Positions 34,651 to 41,979 of a stretch of 64,000 nt of DNA are shown one piece after another. Origin of the DNA: Velocimicrobium porci (GTDB lineage: Bacteria; Bacillota; Clostridia; Lachnospirales; Lachnospiraceae). The position numbers and the translations under genes were made by a program. The notes beneath the pieces are model-generated. The model saw nothing but the letters and a program-made list of their open reading frames with translations. It was not told the DNA's origin and searched no databases. The stretch spans positions 50,138-114,137 of the forward strand of contig NZ_VUMT01000010.1 in NCBI RefSeq assembly GCF_009696045.1, in the 5' to 3' direction. Position 1 is the stretch's first letter. Each line of letters begins with the position of its first letter.

Positions 34651-35469
34651 TTATCTTAATAATGATAATACACCCTGTGTAGACTGGTTTGCTTGAGAAA
34701 GCATAGACTGAGCTGCCTGTAAAAGGATATTATCCTTAGAATATTTAACCATCTCTTTTGCCATATCTACGTCACGGATACGAGATTCAGCTGCTTGTAA
34801 GTTTTCAGCAGTATTATCAGCGTTTGCAATTGTGTGCTCTAATCTGTTCTGTAAAGCACCTAAATCAGATCTCTGTGTAGAAACTGCTTCTAAAGCTTTA
34901 TTAACTACGCTGATATATTTTGTTGCTAAAGCATATGTAGATACATTCTTTTTAGCTTCGTTAACACTTAAGCCAGTAGATGTCATTGTCTTAATAGAGA
35001 AGCTGATGTTCTGAGATTGGTTTGCACCTACCTGAAGGTTTTTCTTAGAGAATTTACCATTTAATAATTTCATGGTGTTGAATTCTGTTTGACAACCAAT
35101 ACGAGTAATTTCGTTCTGTAATGCATCCATTTCTTTGCTAATAGCTGTACGGTCAGCTGTTACATTTGTATCGTTGGAAGCCTGAACGCTTAATTCTCTC
35201 ATTCTTTGAAGAATGGAATGAACTTCATTTAAAGCACCTTCAGCTGTCTGAATTAAAGAGATACCATCCTGAGCATTAGTAGAAGCCTGCTCTAAACCTC
35301 TAATCTGTCCACGCATTTTTTCAGAAATGGAAAGACCAGCTGCATTATCTCCAGCACGGTTAATCTTATAACCAGAAGATAATTTTTCTGTAGATTTTGA
35401 TAAGTTACCTGTTGTAATACCTAACTGTCTGTTTGTGTTGGCTGCTGCCATATTATGTTGAATTACCAT
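34651..35469 (-). CDS. fliC: flagellin
   Basis: 272 residues. The N-terminal D0/D1 region (about 1-140: MVIQHNMAAANTNRQLGIT, SSGYKINRAGDNAAGLSISE) and C-terminal D1/D0 (about 190-272: NRLEHTIANADNTAENLQAA ... SILQAN-like end QANQSTQGVLSLLR) are both present; the central variable part is very short, so exposed glycosylation sites must lie in the D1 tip. Strong ribosome site AAGGAGG. A sigma-28 promoter and a structured leader with a CsrA-type hairpin lie upstream. It is the last gene of the flaG-fliD-fliS cluster and adjoins the glycosyltransferases. Filament subunit outside the cell. Confidence 0.97.
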   Translation of the reverse strand: MVIQHNMAAANTNRQLGITTGNLSKSTEKLSSGYKINRAGDNAAGLSISEKMRGQIRGLEQASTNAQDGISLIQTAEGALNEVHSILQRMRELSVQASNDTNVTADRTAISKEMDALQNEITRIGCQTEFNTMKLLNGKFSKKNLQVGANQSQNISFSIKTMTSTGLSVNEAKKNVSTYALATKYISVVNKALEAVSTQRSDLGALQNRLEHTIANADNTAENLQAAESRIRDVDMAKEMVKYSKDNILLQAAQSMLSQANQSTQGVLSLLR

Positions 35470-35597
35470 AATCTCTTCCTCCTTGAATTTTAATAGCGTC
35501 CCTGCTATTACTATATTAATTTCTTATTCCAAAGCCGTACGCTCTTTGGTTTTCAATACTACCTTGTATTGAGTAAAGTAAGCATTTCCCTTACCTG
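35470..35597 (-). promoter_or_regulatory. structured flagellin 5' leader with CsrA-type binding site
   Basis: About 125 bases between the sigma-28 start and the flagellin ATG. Three hairpins: CAATAC/GTATTG (35554-35571), CCAAAG/CTTTGG (35529-35549) and TAATAGC/GCTATTA (35491-35510) whose loop on the RNA is AGGGAC, i.e. GGA presented in a loop as CsrA prefers. A second GGA site is the Shine-Dalgarno (AAGGAGGAAG, about 35476-35484). This is the two-site arrangement known for Bacillus hag control by CsrA, with FliW as antagonist; both csrA and fliW are 4-5 kb upstream. Confidence 0.7.
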
Positions 35598-35603
35598 TTA
35601 AAT

Positions 35604-35630
35604 ATATCGGCAGATTTTTTTATAACTTTA
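35604..35630 (-). promoter_or_regulatory. sigma-28 (sigma-D type) promoter of flagellin
   Basis: On the minus strand TAAAGTTA (35623-35630) and GCCGATAT (35604-35611), i.e. TAAA-N15-GCCGATAT, the Bacillus sigma-D consensus with exact spacing. Confidence 0.92.
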
Positions 35631-35637
35631 TACCTTT

Positions 35638-36123
35638 TTATTTTTTTTTATCTAAAAAATAAGATTGTTCATTTTGATGTTGATTTGCCATATGACTTGT
35701 ATAATTCTTCATCACTCTGCTCGTACTGCTAAGATACTTTAATTTCTGGTTATGTTTCACTGAAATATGTTCTAATAACCCTTTATTATGCAATTCCAAG
35801 GATTGAATCCGAACACTAAGTTCTGAAATTTCCTTAATTTGTTCCTGTATTGCAAGAATTTGTTCCTTATAATTTTCCTTATTATTCTTAATTACAGGTG
35901 CAATTCTTTCATATACACTTTGAAATCCTTCATCTGATTCATTCAAGTCCTGTATGAACTGTTCTTTTTTTATGATAAATTCATCAAAATGCTGTAAATC
36001 AAATGGTTCTTCTTCCAACGTTCTTTTTTGTTCCTCTGTTAATTCCACAAGACAGATTAAATCTGTTTTCTTTTTTTCTAATGACTGCAACAATATTTTT
36101 AAATACGTAAACGTACTATCCAT
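35638..36123 (-). CDS. FliT/FlgN-like flagellar helical protein
   Basis: 161 residues, almost entirely helical with a long coiled coil (about 75-115: QILAIQEQIKEISELSVRIQ). It follows fliS by 15 bases, the place of FliT in many genomes, and has the size and pattern of flagellar export chaperones (FliT or FlgN). Sequence conservation in that family is weak, so the name is by position. Its stop is 8 bases before the flagellin promoter. GAGG supports ATG 36123. Confidence 0.6.
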   Translation of the reverse strand: MDSTFTYLKILLQSLEKKKTDLICLVELTEEQKRTLEEEPFDLQHFDEFIIKKEQFIQDLNESDEGFQSVYERIAPVIKNNKENYKEQILAIQEQIKEISELSVRIQSLELHNKGLLEHISVKHNQKLKYLSSTSRVMKNYTSHMANQHQNEQSYFLDKKK

Positions 36124-36138
36124 GTTTTACCTCATCTA

Positions 36139-36513
36139 TTATTGGACCTTATTTAATCGCATAACTTCTTTCCATGTTTCACGCATTTCCCTAATATATC
36201 CAAGCCCTTCGCTTAATTTTTCCTTATCTTTATGAATATTAGCTTGAATCAGACAATCATAAATATATGCATACACATTATCAAAATCTTTCCAGACTGA
36301 ATACTTTTTATCTAAACTAACCCGCAATTCACTGATAATCTTTTGAGCTTTGATAAGATTTATATTCACTTTCTCGATATTATTATCGTCCAACGCCAAA
36401 AGAGCTATATTACAGAATTTAATTGCTCCATCATAAAGCATAAGTGTCAGTTCTGCCGGTGTTGCGGTTTGAATTGAATTATTTTGATACATCATTGCAG
36501 CATTTAATGCCAT
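36139..36513 (-). CDS. fliS: flagellar export chaperone FliS
   Basis: 124 residues, normal length. It binds the C-terminus of flagellin in the cytoplasm and prevents early polymerisation. Family features: MYQNNSIQTATPAELTLMLYDGAIKFCNIA at the N-terminus (ATPAELTLMLYDGAIKF core) and helical bundle with VSLDKKYSVWKDFDNVYAYI. An AGGAGG site precedes ATG 36513. It is separated from fliD by an unusual 213-base structured gap. Confidence 0.94.
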   Translation of the reverse strand: MALNAAMMYQNNSIQTATPAELTLMLYDGAIKFCNIALLALDDNNIEKVNINLIKAQKIISELRVSLDKKYSVWKDFDNVYAYIYDCLIQANIHKDKEKLSEGLGYIREMRETWKEVMRLNKVQ

Positions 36514-36569
36514 TCTTGATTCCTCCTAAATATTATTTCTTGTTTTACTATAAATTATTATAAATAATA

Positions 36570-36705
36570 TACCTACGGATGACTACACACTTTGTGCTCC
36601 CGTCATCCTAAAAACATTCGAAATTCGCCCTGTTTGGGCTACTTTCTCATGTTTTGCGGGTCTCAAAGTCATGCTTTTTCATGCCAGCATGAAAAACATG
36701 ATCTT
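36570..36705 (-). ncRNA. candidate structured RNA between fliD and fliS
   Basis: Three consecutive hairpins on the transcribed (minus) strand. (1) 36670-36700: CAUGUUUUUCAUG/CAUGAAAAAGCAUG with one bulge. (2) 36611-36655: AAAACAU/AUGUUUU, tandem G-A pairs (GA/GA), GAAA/UUUC, internal loop GUA/GAA, GCCC/GGGC, loop AAACA. (3) 36577-36608: GGAUGAC/GUCAUCC enclosing GCAC-AAA-GUGU. The A-GUA/GAA internal loop matches the loop E (sarcin-ricin) motif and, like the GA pairs, makes sense only on the minus strand, the direction of fliD-fliS transcription. No T-run follows. I cannot match it to a known riboswitch. Confidence 0.55.
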
Positions 36706-36726
36706 TTAACCCTGGTATCTTATAAA

Positions 36727-39066
36727 TTAAGAACCCAGTAAACCGGATAATGAATTCGTTTGTGAATTTAACTTAGACAATGCCGTTTCCATTGCTGAGA
36801 ATTGCTTATAATATTTGTTCTCCATTTCTTTCAGTTTTTTTGTCCATGCTGTTATATCCTCTTTATAATCTTCAATTGTATTTTTTAACTGCTTATCATT
36901 GTAAAATGTCAATGCACTGCTTAATGAAGTTGCTTTCATTTTATCCTGCATTGTTGAATGTAATTTATCCACAATATTGGTAAAAACATTCATAACCAGA
37001 TCTGGGTCTTCGTTTAACGCCTTTTTTAATTTATCATCTCGATCAGCATATACAGAATCTTCCGTATCACCATAGATATGTAAAAGACCTCTTTCTTTAT
37101 AATCCGTACCAGTCGTTATCCCAAAGCTAGCTAAAGAATACTGTTTTCCATTTATATCTACGCTTGTCTGTAATGCCGCTCTCATTGCAGTCATAAGACT
37201 TCCAAGTGTATCATCTCTTCTTAATAAGGAACCTTTTATTTTATCTTCCCAAAGTTTTATCTGATCATCTGTCATAGATTCTTTTTCTTCTGTTGTGAGC
37301 GGTTCATAACCTCTTGCAGATGTGGCATAATAAGCCTCTGCCATTTCCGTTACTAGCTTATTATATTCTTTAACAAATGTTTTCACAGAATCATATACAG
37401 CATCAACATCATTATTTACCGTAATAGTCGCTGTCTGTCCTGCCTTATATCCTTTTATATTATAAGTAACACCAGCAACTGTAAATTCATTCTTCGTATC
37501 ATTGAACTTGACTCCATCTAATGTATACTCAACATCGGATGCAGCAGAAATTGTCACTCCGTCCACTTCCTTGTTACCAGCTGGTAACCCATAGCCATCA
37601 ATGTCCGTTAATCCAAGTCCACCGAGCTGTCCGGTCGTTACTGTTGTCCCTGAACCGCCACTGTTTATCATATTATAATATACATTACCATATTCTTGTG
37701 CTTTTGCAATTACATCATTTTTTGCATCGGTTGCCTTCGACTTATTTGCCTCAATCTCAGCTTCCACGGCCGCAATACCTGTTTCATTCGAAACTGCATA
37801 TTCATTTGCAGCTGATTTCTTTGCTTCAGTTATTGCAGAGGCAATTAAACCATCCGTTGTATTTTCAATTTTGTCTTTAATAGCAGCATCTTCACCACCT
37901 TTGGCAGCAATCAGCTCGTTATATTTATTCTCTATTGCCTCCTCTTTACTCTGTGCATTTGCATCAAATGTACCATTTTTAATCGCTTCATTGATTGCAT
38001 CGGTTGCTTCTTGCTTAATAGCAGCTTTTGCAGCTTCTTTCGCACTATCTGTAAATTTTCTTTGTCCCGCTGCAGGAAGATTACCATCAGAATCCAGTTC
38101 ATAATAATTTTTCTCAACCGATTCCTTTATTTCATCGTATTCCTTGTTTCCAGGAACAAGAGTTTTTAAGTAATCTTCACTAACCTTTTTTCTTGCATCA
38201 TTTTCAATTTCTTCTAATTTAGCCTTTTCAACAGACTCTCCCAAATTAGAAATAAGTTTTTGTCTTTCCTTTTCTGCAGCTTGCCATTCATCATAAGCAG
38301 TTACTTTCTCATCACTTCCTGTTGCCGCATTGTCATAAATTTTCTTTTTTTCCAAAGTCTTTTCAACTGCACTAGCATAGTCATTATAAAACTTCTGTAA
38401 ATTTGAATTACTTCCCGTATAAACATTTTCTAATTCAGTCTTTGCTTTGGCATAATCACTGCTTATATCTACTGTCCCCGTAGAAATGGAAAAGGCATTA
38501 TCAGCTCCACTTGACTTAGCACTGATAAAAAATCTTCCCTGGTTTTCGTCAAAACTTGCATTCAGCCCCGCACTTTTCAATGTACTGACAAAATCATCAA
38601 TTGTAGTACTGTCTGCAACTTCTAATGTTTTTACGACTTCATTATCACCTGCTCCATTCTTAACAGTAATAACTGTTCCTTTTGCCATATTCAAGTCCGT
38701 TAATTTTGTCTTGCTCGTCGCTGTAATTTTTTTACCGGTTACAGACTGTGCATTCGCAAGTTGTGTAACAGTCAACTCATGAGAACCTGAAACTGCATTC
38801 GAATTCGCAGTTGCCGTAACAAATGTTTCATCAGATGAGGAAGCTTTTTTAGTCAGATAAGTTTTTTGCAATCTCATCTTTGAAACCTGCTCCGTGTAAA
38901 GTTTGTAAATCTTTGTGTTTAATTCACTCCACTTATCCTGTTTCCACTCTGTCTTCGTTTTTTTCTGCTCTATTTTTGTCTTTTTCAGTGACTGGGCAGA
39001 CATTAATTCCTTAATAATAGAATCCGTATCCAGTCCCGACACCATTCCTGCCATACGAATAGCCAT
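36727..39066 (-). CDS. fliD: flagellar hook-associated protein 2 (filament cap), with large helical insertion
   Basis: 779 residues from ATG 39066 (GGAGG 8 bases upstream). N-terminal FliD_N: RMAGMVSGLDTDSIIKELMS. C-terminal FliD_C: a coiled-coil end KLKEMENKYYKQFSAMETAL and NSLSGLLGS. The cap promotes flagellin assembly at the filament tip. Residues about 210-460 are an Ala/Glu/Lys-rich helical insertion not found in compact FliD proteins (Bacillus FliD is about 500 residues). It is preceded by flaG (12 bases) and followed by the structured RNA and fliS. Confidence 0.95.
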   Translation of the reverse strand: MAIRMAGMVSGLDTDSIIKELMSAQSLKKTKIEQKKTKTEWKQDKWSELNTKIYKLYTEQVSKMRLQKTYLTKKASSSDETFVTATANSNAVSGSHELTVTQLANAQSVTGKKITATSKTKLTDLNMAKGTVITVKNGAGDNEVVKTLEVADSTTIDDFVSTLKSAGLNASFDENQGRFFISAKSSGADNAFSISTGTVDISSDYAKAKTELENVYTGSNSNLQKFYNDYASAVEKTLEKKKIYDNAATGSDEKVTAYDEWQAAEKERQKLISNLGESVEKAKLEEIENDARKKVSEDYLKTLVPGNKEYDEIKESVEKNYYELDSDGNLPAAGQRKFTDSAKEAAKAAIKQEATDAINEAIKNGTFDANAQSKEEAIENKYNELIAAKGGEDAAIKDKIENTTDGLIASAITEAKKSAANEYAVSNETGIAAVEAEIEANKSKATDAKNDVIAKAQEYGNVYYNMINSGGSGTTVTTGQLGGLGLTDIDGYGLPAGNKEVDGVTISAASDVEYTLDGVKFNDTKNEFTVAGVTYNIKGYKAGQTATITVNNDVDAVYDSVKTFVKEYNKLVTEMAEAYYATSARGYEPLTTEEKESMTDDQIKLWEDKIKGSLLRRDDTLGSLMTAMRAALQTSVDINGKQYSLASFGITTGTDYKERGLLHIYGDTEDSVYADRDDKLKKALNEDPDLVMNVFTNIVDKLHSTMQDKMKATSLSSALTFYNDKQLKNTIEDYKEDITAWTKKLKEMENKYYKQFSAMETALSKLNSQTNSLSGLLGS

Positions 39067-39078
39067 AATCACAACCTC

Positions 39079-39441
39079 CTATATCTTTTTATCAACAATT
39101 AGTCCTGCCAATTCCCACATTTTCTCTACCATTTCCAACGATTCTTCAGGTGGTATTTCCCGAATAACCTCTTCACTTTCTTCATCAATAATTTTTATAG
39201 CCACCCTATTAATTTCTTTATGGAAAGAAAACTGGCAATATGTCTTTTTATTTTGAGCATTATTTACATGTTCAATTGCATTTGATATTTGGCGTTCCGT
39301 CGCTTCTACACTGCTTTTTTCTTGCGTTTCCTGCTTTTTAGAACTACTTGCTGTATTCACTCCCCGGCTTGCCACTTTTTCAACAGCAACCCCATCACTT
39401 GATGAATTTGCAGAAACATTTTTTAGCGTTTCTAATTCCAT
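39079..39441 (-). CDS. flaG: FlaG family flagellar protein
   Basis: 120 residues. The C-terminal FlaG domain (about 55-120) has FSFHKEINRVAIKIIDEESE, EVIREIPPEESLEMVEKMWE and LAGLIVDKKI; the N-terminus is low-complexity Ser/Thr/Glu. ATG 39441 has GGAGG 8 bases upstream; a GTG at 39450 is the alternative. First gene of flaG-fliD-fliS behind a sigma-28 promoter. FlaG affects filament length in other bacteria. Confidence 0.92.
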   Translation of the reverse strand: MELETLKNVSANSSSDGVAVEKVASRGVNTASSSKKQETQEKSSVEATERQISNAIEHVNNAQNKKTYCQFSFHKEINRVAIKIIDEESEEVIREIPPEESLEMVEKMWELAGLIVDKKI

Positions 39442-39599
39442 ATCACTCACCTCCGTGTGATTCTACCATACCTATATGTTCATAATCTAGTTTTGGTCTC
39501 ATACAAAATAAAATACGATTTACAAATATATTAGGTTAAAAGAATGGATATCCTTTCCTTTCTTCTCTCACAATTGCCCACCATCTTTACTTATAAAGT

Positions 39600-39626
39600 T
39601 TATCGACATTTTTCCATAAATCTTTA
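39600..39626 (-). promoter_or_regulatory. sigma-28 promoter of flaG-fliD-fliS
   Basis: Minus strand TAAA (39623-39626), 15-base spacer, GTCGATAA (39600-39607). It lies just after the csrA terminator and gives a ~150-base leader for flaG. Confidence 0.82.
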
Positions 39627-39642
39627 TATCTCTTGTAAAATA

Positions 39643-39679
39643 CAGGGAGGCTGATATCTTTACAAGTTTCGCCTCCCTG
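39643..39679 (-). terminator. csrA terminator
   Basis: 9-bp perfect stem CAGGGAGGC/GCCTCCCTG with a 19-base loop, followed on the minus strand by TATTTTAC, 8 bases after the csrA stop. Confidence 0.85.
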
Positions 39680-39687
39680 CTAATCTT

Positions 39688-39909
39688 TTATTCAAACAAT
39701 TGTTTCATTACATTTAAATCTGCTGTATTTTCGATTGCTTCTTTATTGGAATCTTTTATCTGCAGATATAACTCTTTCCGATATACAGGTACAGATTTTG
39801 GTGCACTAATCCCTATCTTTACCTGTTCTTTTTTTATCTCCAATATTGTAATTTCAATATCATTGTCAAGGATAATTGATTCATTTACCTTTCTAGACAG
39901 GGCTAACAT
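39688..39909 (-). CDS. csrA: carbon storage regulator, translational repressor
   Basis: 73 residues, RNA-binding dimer: MLALSRKVNESIILDNDIEI, TILEIKKEQVKIGISAPKS and PVYRKELY are the full CsrA signature. In Bacillus CsrA blocks flagellin translation until FliW titrates it. It starts on the base after the fliW stop (zero-base gap), so translation is coupled. A target hairpin is present in the flagellin leader. Confidence 0.97.
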   Translation of the reverse strand: MLALSRKVNESIILDNDIEITILEIKKEQVKIGISAPKSVPVYRKELYLQIKDSNKEAIENTADLNVMKQLFE

Positions 39910-40377
39910 TTACTCGGCTCCCTTCTGCTCTTTTAATTTCAAAAACTTATCATATACTTTATGTTTTACTTCATAATCTTTGTTTTCCACAATAATCTGT
40001 GCACCTTTTTTTGTAGTTGAATTAATTATAAGCGGTGCTTTTAAATTAACAGTCATCTGCTTTATATCAGACGGAATTGTCATTGTTAAAAGTATAATTA
40101 AATTTTCATCCGTTAATTCACCTAATGACACCAGACTCGCATCCTCGACCGTTGGATTATAATCTTCTTTGATAATTAGAGGATTGATGACAGGAATCGC
40201 AAGACGTTCGTCATCCAGGCTCTGAAACCATGAGATAACCGGTGTTTCACCACCTTCATTGTCGAAAAGAATCGTATATCTTTTATAATCCTCAAATCCC
40301 ATAATTCCATTCTCAAATGTAATGATCTTATCTTCTGCCAAATCTATCTCCCCAAAGTATCTCGTTTTTACTAACAT
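39910..40377 (-). CDS. fliW: flagellar assembly factor FliW (CsrA antagonist)
   Basis: 155 residues. FliW binds CsrA or flagellin and so links secretion to flagellin translation. Typical stretches: TRYFGEIDLAEDKIITFENG, IMGFEDYKRYTIL, WFQSLDDERLAIPVINP and VNLKAPLIINSTTKKGAQII. Normal length. It is followed without a gap by csrA and preceded by flgL (40 bases), the classic flgM-flgN-flgK-flgL-fliW-csrA order. Confidence 0.96.
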   Translation of the reverse strand: MLVKTRYFGEIDLAEDKIITFENGIMGFEDYKRYTILFDNEGGETPVISWFQSLDDERLAIPVINPLIIKEDYNPTVEDASLVSLGELTDENLIILLTMTIPSDIKQMTVNLKAPLIINSTTKKGAQIIVENKDYEVKHKVYDKFLKLKEQKGAE

Positions 40378-40417
40378 AATACACTTTCCTTTCTATTCAC
40401 TTTAACTATTGCATATT

Positions 40418-41959
40418 TTATAAGAAATCCAACAAGGAATTTTTTACAACAGTTGAAGCACAGTTCAATGAGGCATTATAAATTATCTCAGCTGACTTGT
40501 AATTAATAATCGCATCTTCAAGTTCAACACAGTCATTCGTTTTCAGCATTTCGGTAAAATCAATTTTTTGTGTTGACAATCGGGACTCTGTCATCTGTAA
40601 TCTTAAATACCGGGAACCATGATTTGACACAGCTACATTCACTTGTTCTTGTGCCTTTGCTGTTGTTGTAAGGGCAGAACCAAATGCTTCCTGTAATATC
40701 TTTTCCTTTAATGTTTTTTCATTTGTTAACTGCTCTTTATATTCTGTCAGTGCTGCTATCTTAGCTTTATCTGTTTCACCTTCTAACAGCTTATTTGCAT
40801 CACTTATCTTATCATCCATGTCAAAAACTTCATTTACTGCACGAATGATTTCATCCATCTTTGTACGAATTGATGTTGGAAAGGCATCTTTTGCCAAAGT
40901 GTTTACTGTCAGTTTCTGACTAAAGTTTACCTCATATTCAATCTTCTGTACTGCCGGATTTGTATAGTTTGTCACTTTTGTTGTTGGGTTAGCCGGATCC
41001 GTATTATCATGATAAGTAGTTTTACATTCAAAATAATGTTCTGGTCGTATATCTCCCTTTTCAAACTTAGTCTTATCGTATTCAACAGAAATCTTCTGAT
41101 AATCTAACGCTTTTGCCGATACATTTTCACCAAAAATTAATTCGCCGGTTTCTTCAATATATACAATTTCATTTGCACCGGCCTCATATTTGTCAGCTGC
41201 TGTCATTGATTTTTTCTTTAAAACAAAACCATCTGCATTGTCTGCTGCATTGGTTGTTATCTTTATTGAATTGCCAGCTTTATCTGTTAATGTAACCGTT
41301 TTTACACCATTTGTATCCAGCTTTCCATAAGATAGCGCAAGCTTCTGACACTTTCCTGTCGTTGCTGCTTCACTTGCATATTGGTTTGCAGTTTTATTAG
41401 CTGCATAGGTTACGCCACCTTTTACATAAGTTGTATTTGAAATATCATTAAATGTTAGTTCTTCTTTTATTGTATAAGTTGTATAAGTTTTATCTGCTGT
41501 TCCATTTGTCGCCTCTGAAAATAGCAACGAAGTATCTGTCCGAAATCCGGTAAATACATATCTTCCTGCATAATCTGCATTTGCCAAATTATAGACATGA
41601 TCTCTATATTGAGTTAATGTTTCTATGATACTATTTCTGTCTTTAATTTCTAATGTGCCTGTAGAGCCCTGATTACAATACGTATTTATACTTGTAATCA
41701 TACTGTTGATTTCTTTCATGGCACCCTCTGTAACATCCATCCAGGCAAACGCATCGGGAATATTCTTTTCTACATATTGAGTTGTTTCACTAAGCTGGGT
41801 ACGATATTTTAATGATCGAACCGCTACAACAGGATCTTCAGAAGGCCGTTGAATTTTTTGCTGAGTAGAATATTGATTACCCAATGTGTCCATGTTTTGT
41901 TTATTTCTATTAATATTAGAAAGCATATTCGTCGTCATCATTCGGTTTGTTACTCTCAT
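40418..41959 (-). CDS. flgL: flagellar hook-associated protein 3
   Basis: 513 residues, larger than Bacillus FlgL (about 300) because of a central variable region (about 180-370). N-terminal flagellin-like helix: MRVTNRMMTTNMLSNINRNK, then QKIQRPSEDPVVAVRSLKYR. C-terminal: LQMTESRLSTQKIDFTEML and YNASLNCASTVVKNSLLDFL. It joins hook to filament as the second junction protein. AGGAGG supports ATG 41959. In the flgM-csrA operon. Confidence 0.95.
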   Translation of the reverse strand: MRVTNRMMTTNMLSNINRNKQNMDTLGNQYSTQQKIQRPSEDPVVAVRSLKYRTQLSETTQYVEKNIPDAFAWMDVTEGAMKEINSMITSINTYCNQGSTGTLEIKDRNSIIETLTQYRDHVYNLANADYAGRYVFTGFRTDTSLLFSEATNGTADKTYTTYTIKEELTFNDISNTTYVKGGVTYAANKTANQYASEAATTGKCQKLALSYGKLDTNGVKTVTLTDKAGNSIKITTNAADNADGFVLKKKSMTAADKYEAGANEIVYIEETGELIFGENVSAKALDYQKISVEYDKTKFEKGDIRPEHYFECKTTYHDNTDPANPTTKVTNYTNPAVQKIEYEVNFSQKLTVNTLAKDAFPTSIRTKMDEIIRAVNEVFDMDDKISDANKLLEGETDKAKIAALTEYKEQLTNEKTLKEKILQEAFGSALTTTAKAQEQVNVAVSNHGSRYLRLQMTESRLSTQKIDFTEMLKTNDCVELEDAIINYKSAEIIYNASLNCASTVVKNSLLDFL

Positions 41960-41979
41960 TTTACCATCCTCCTATCTTT

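Noticed and set aside
36570..36705. Cyclic-di-GMP or lysine riboswitch between fliD and fliS
   Set aside because: The expected conserved cores (GEMM-type or L-box) were not found; only generic loop E and G-A motifs fit. Kept as an unclassified structured RNA.
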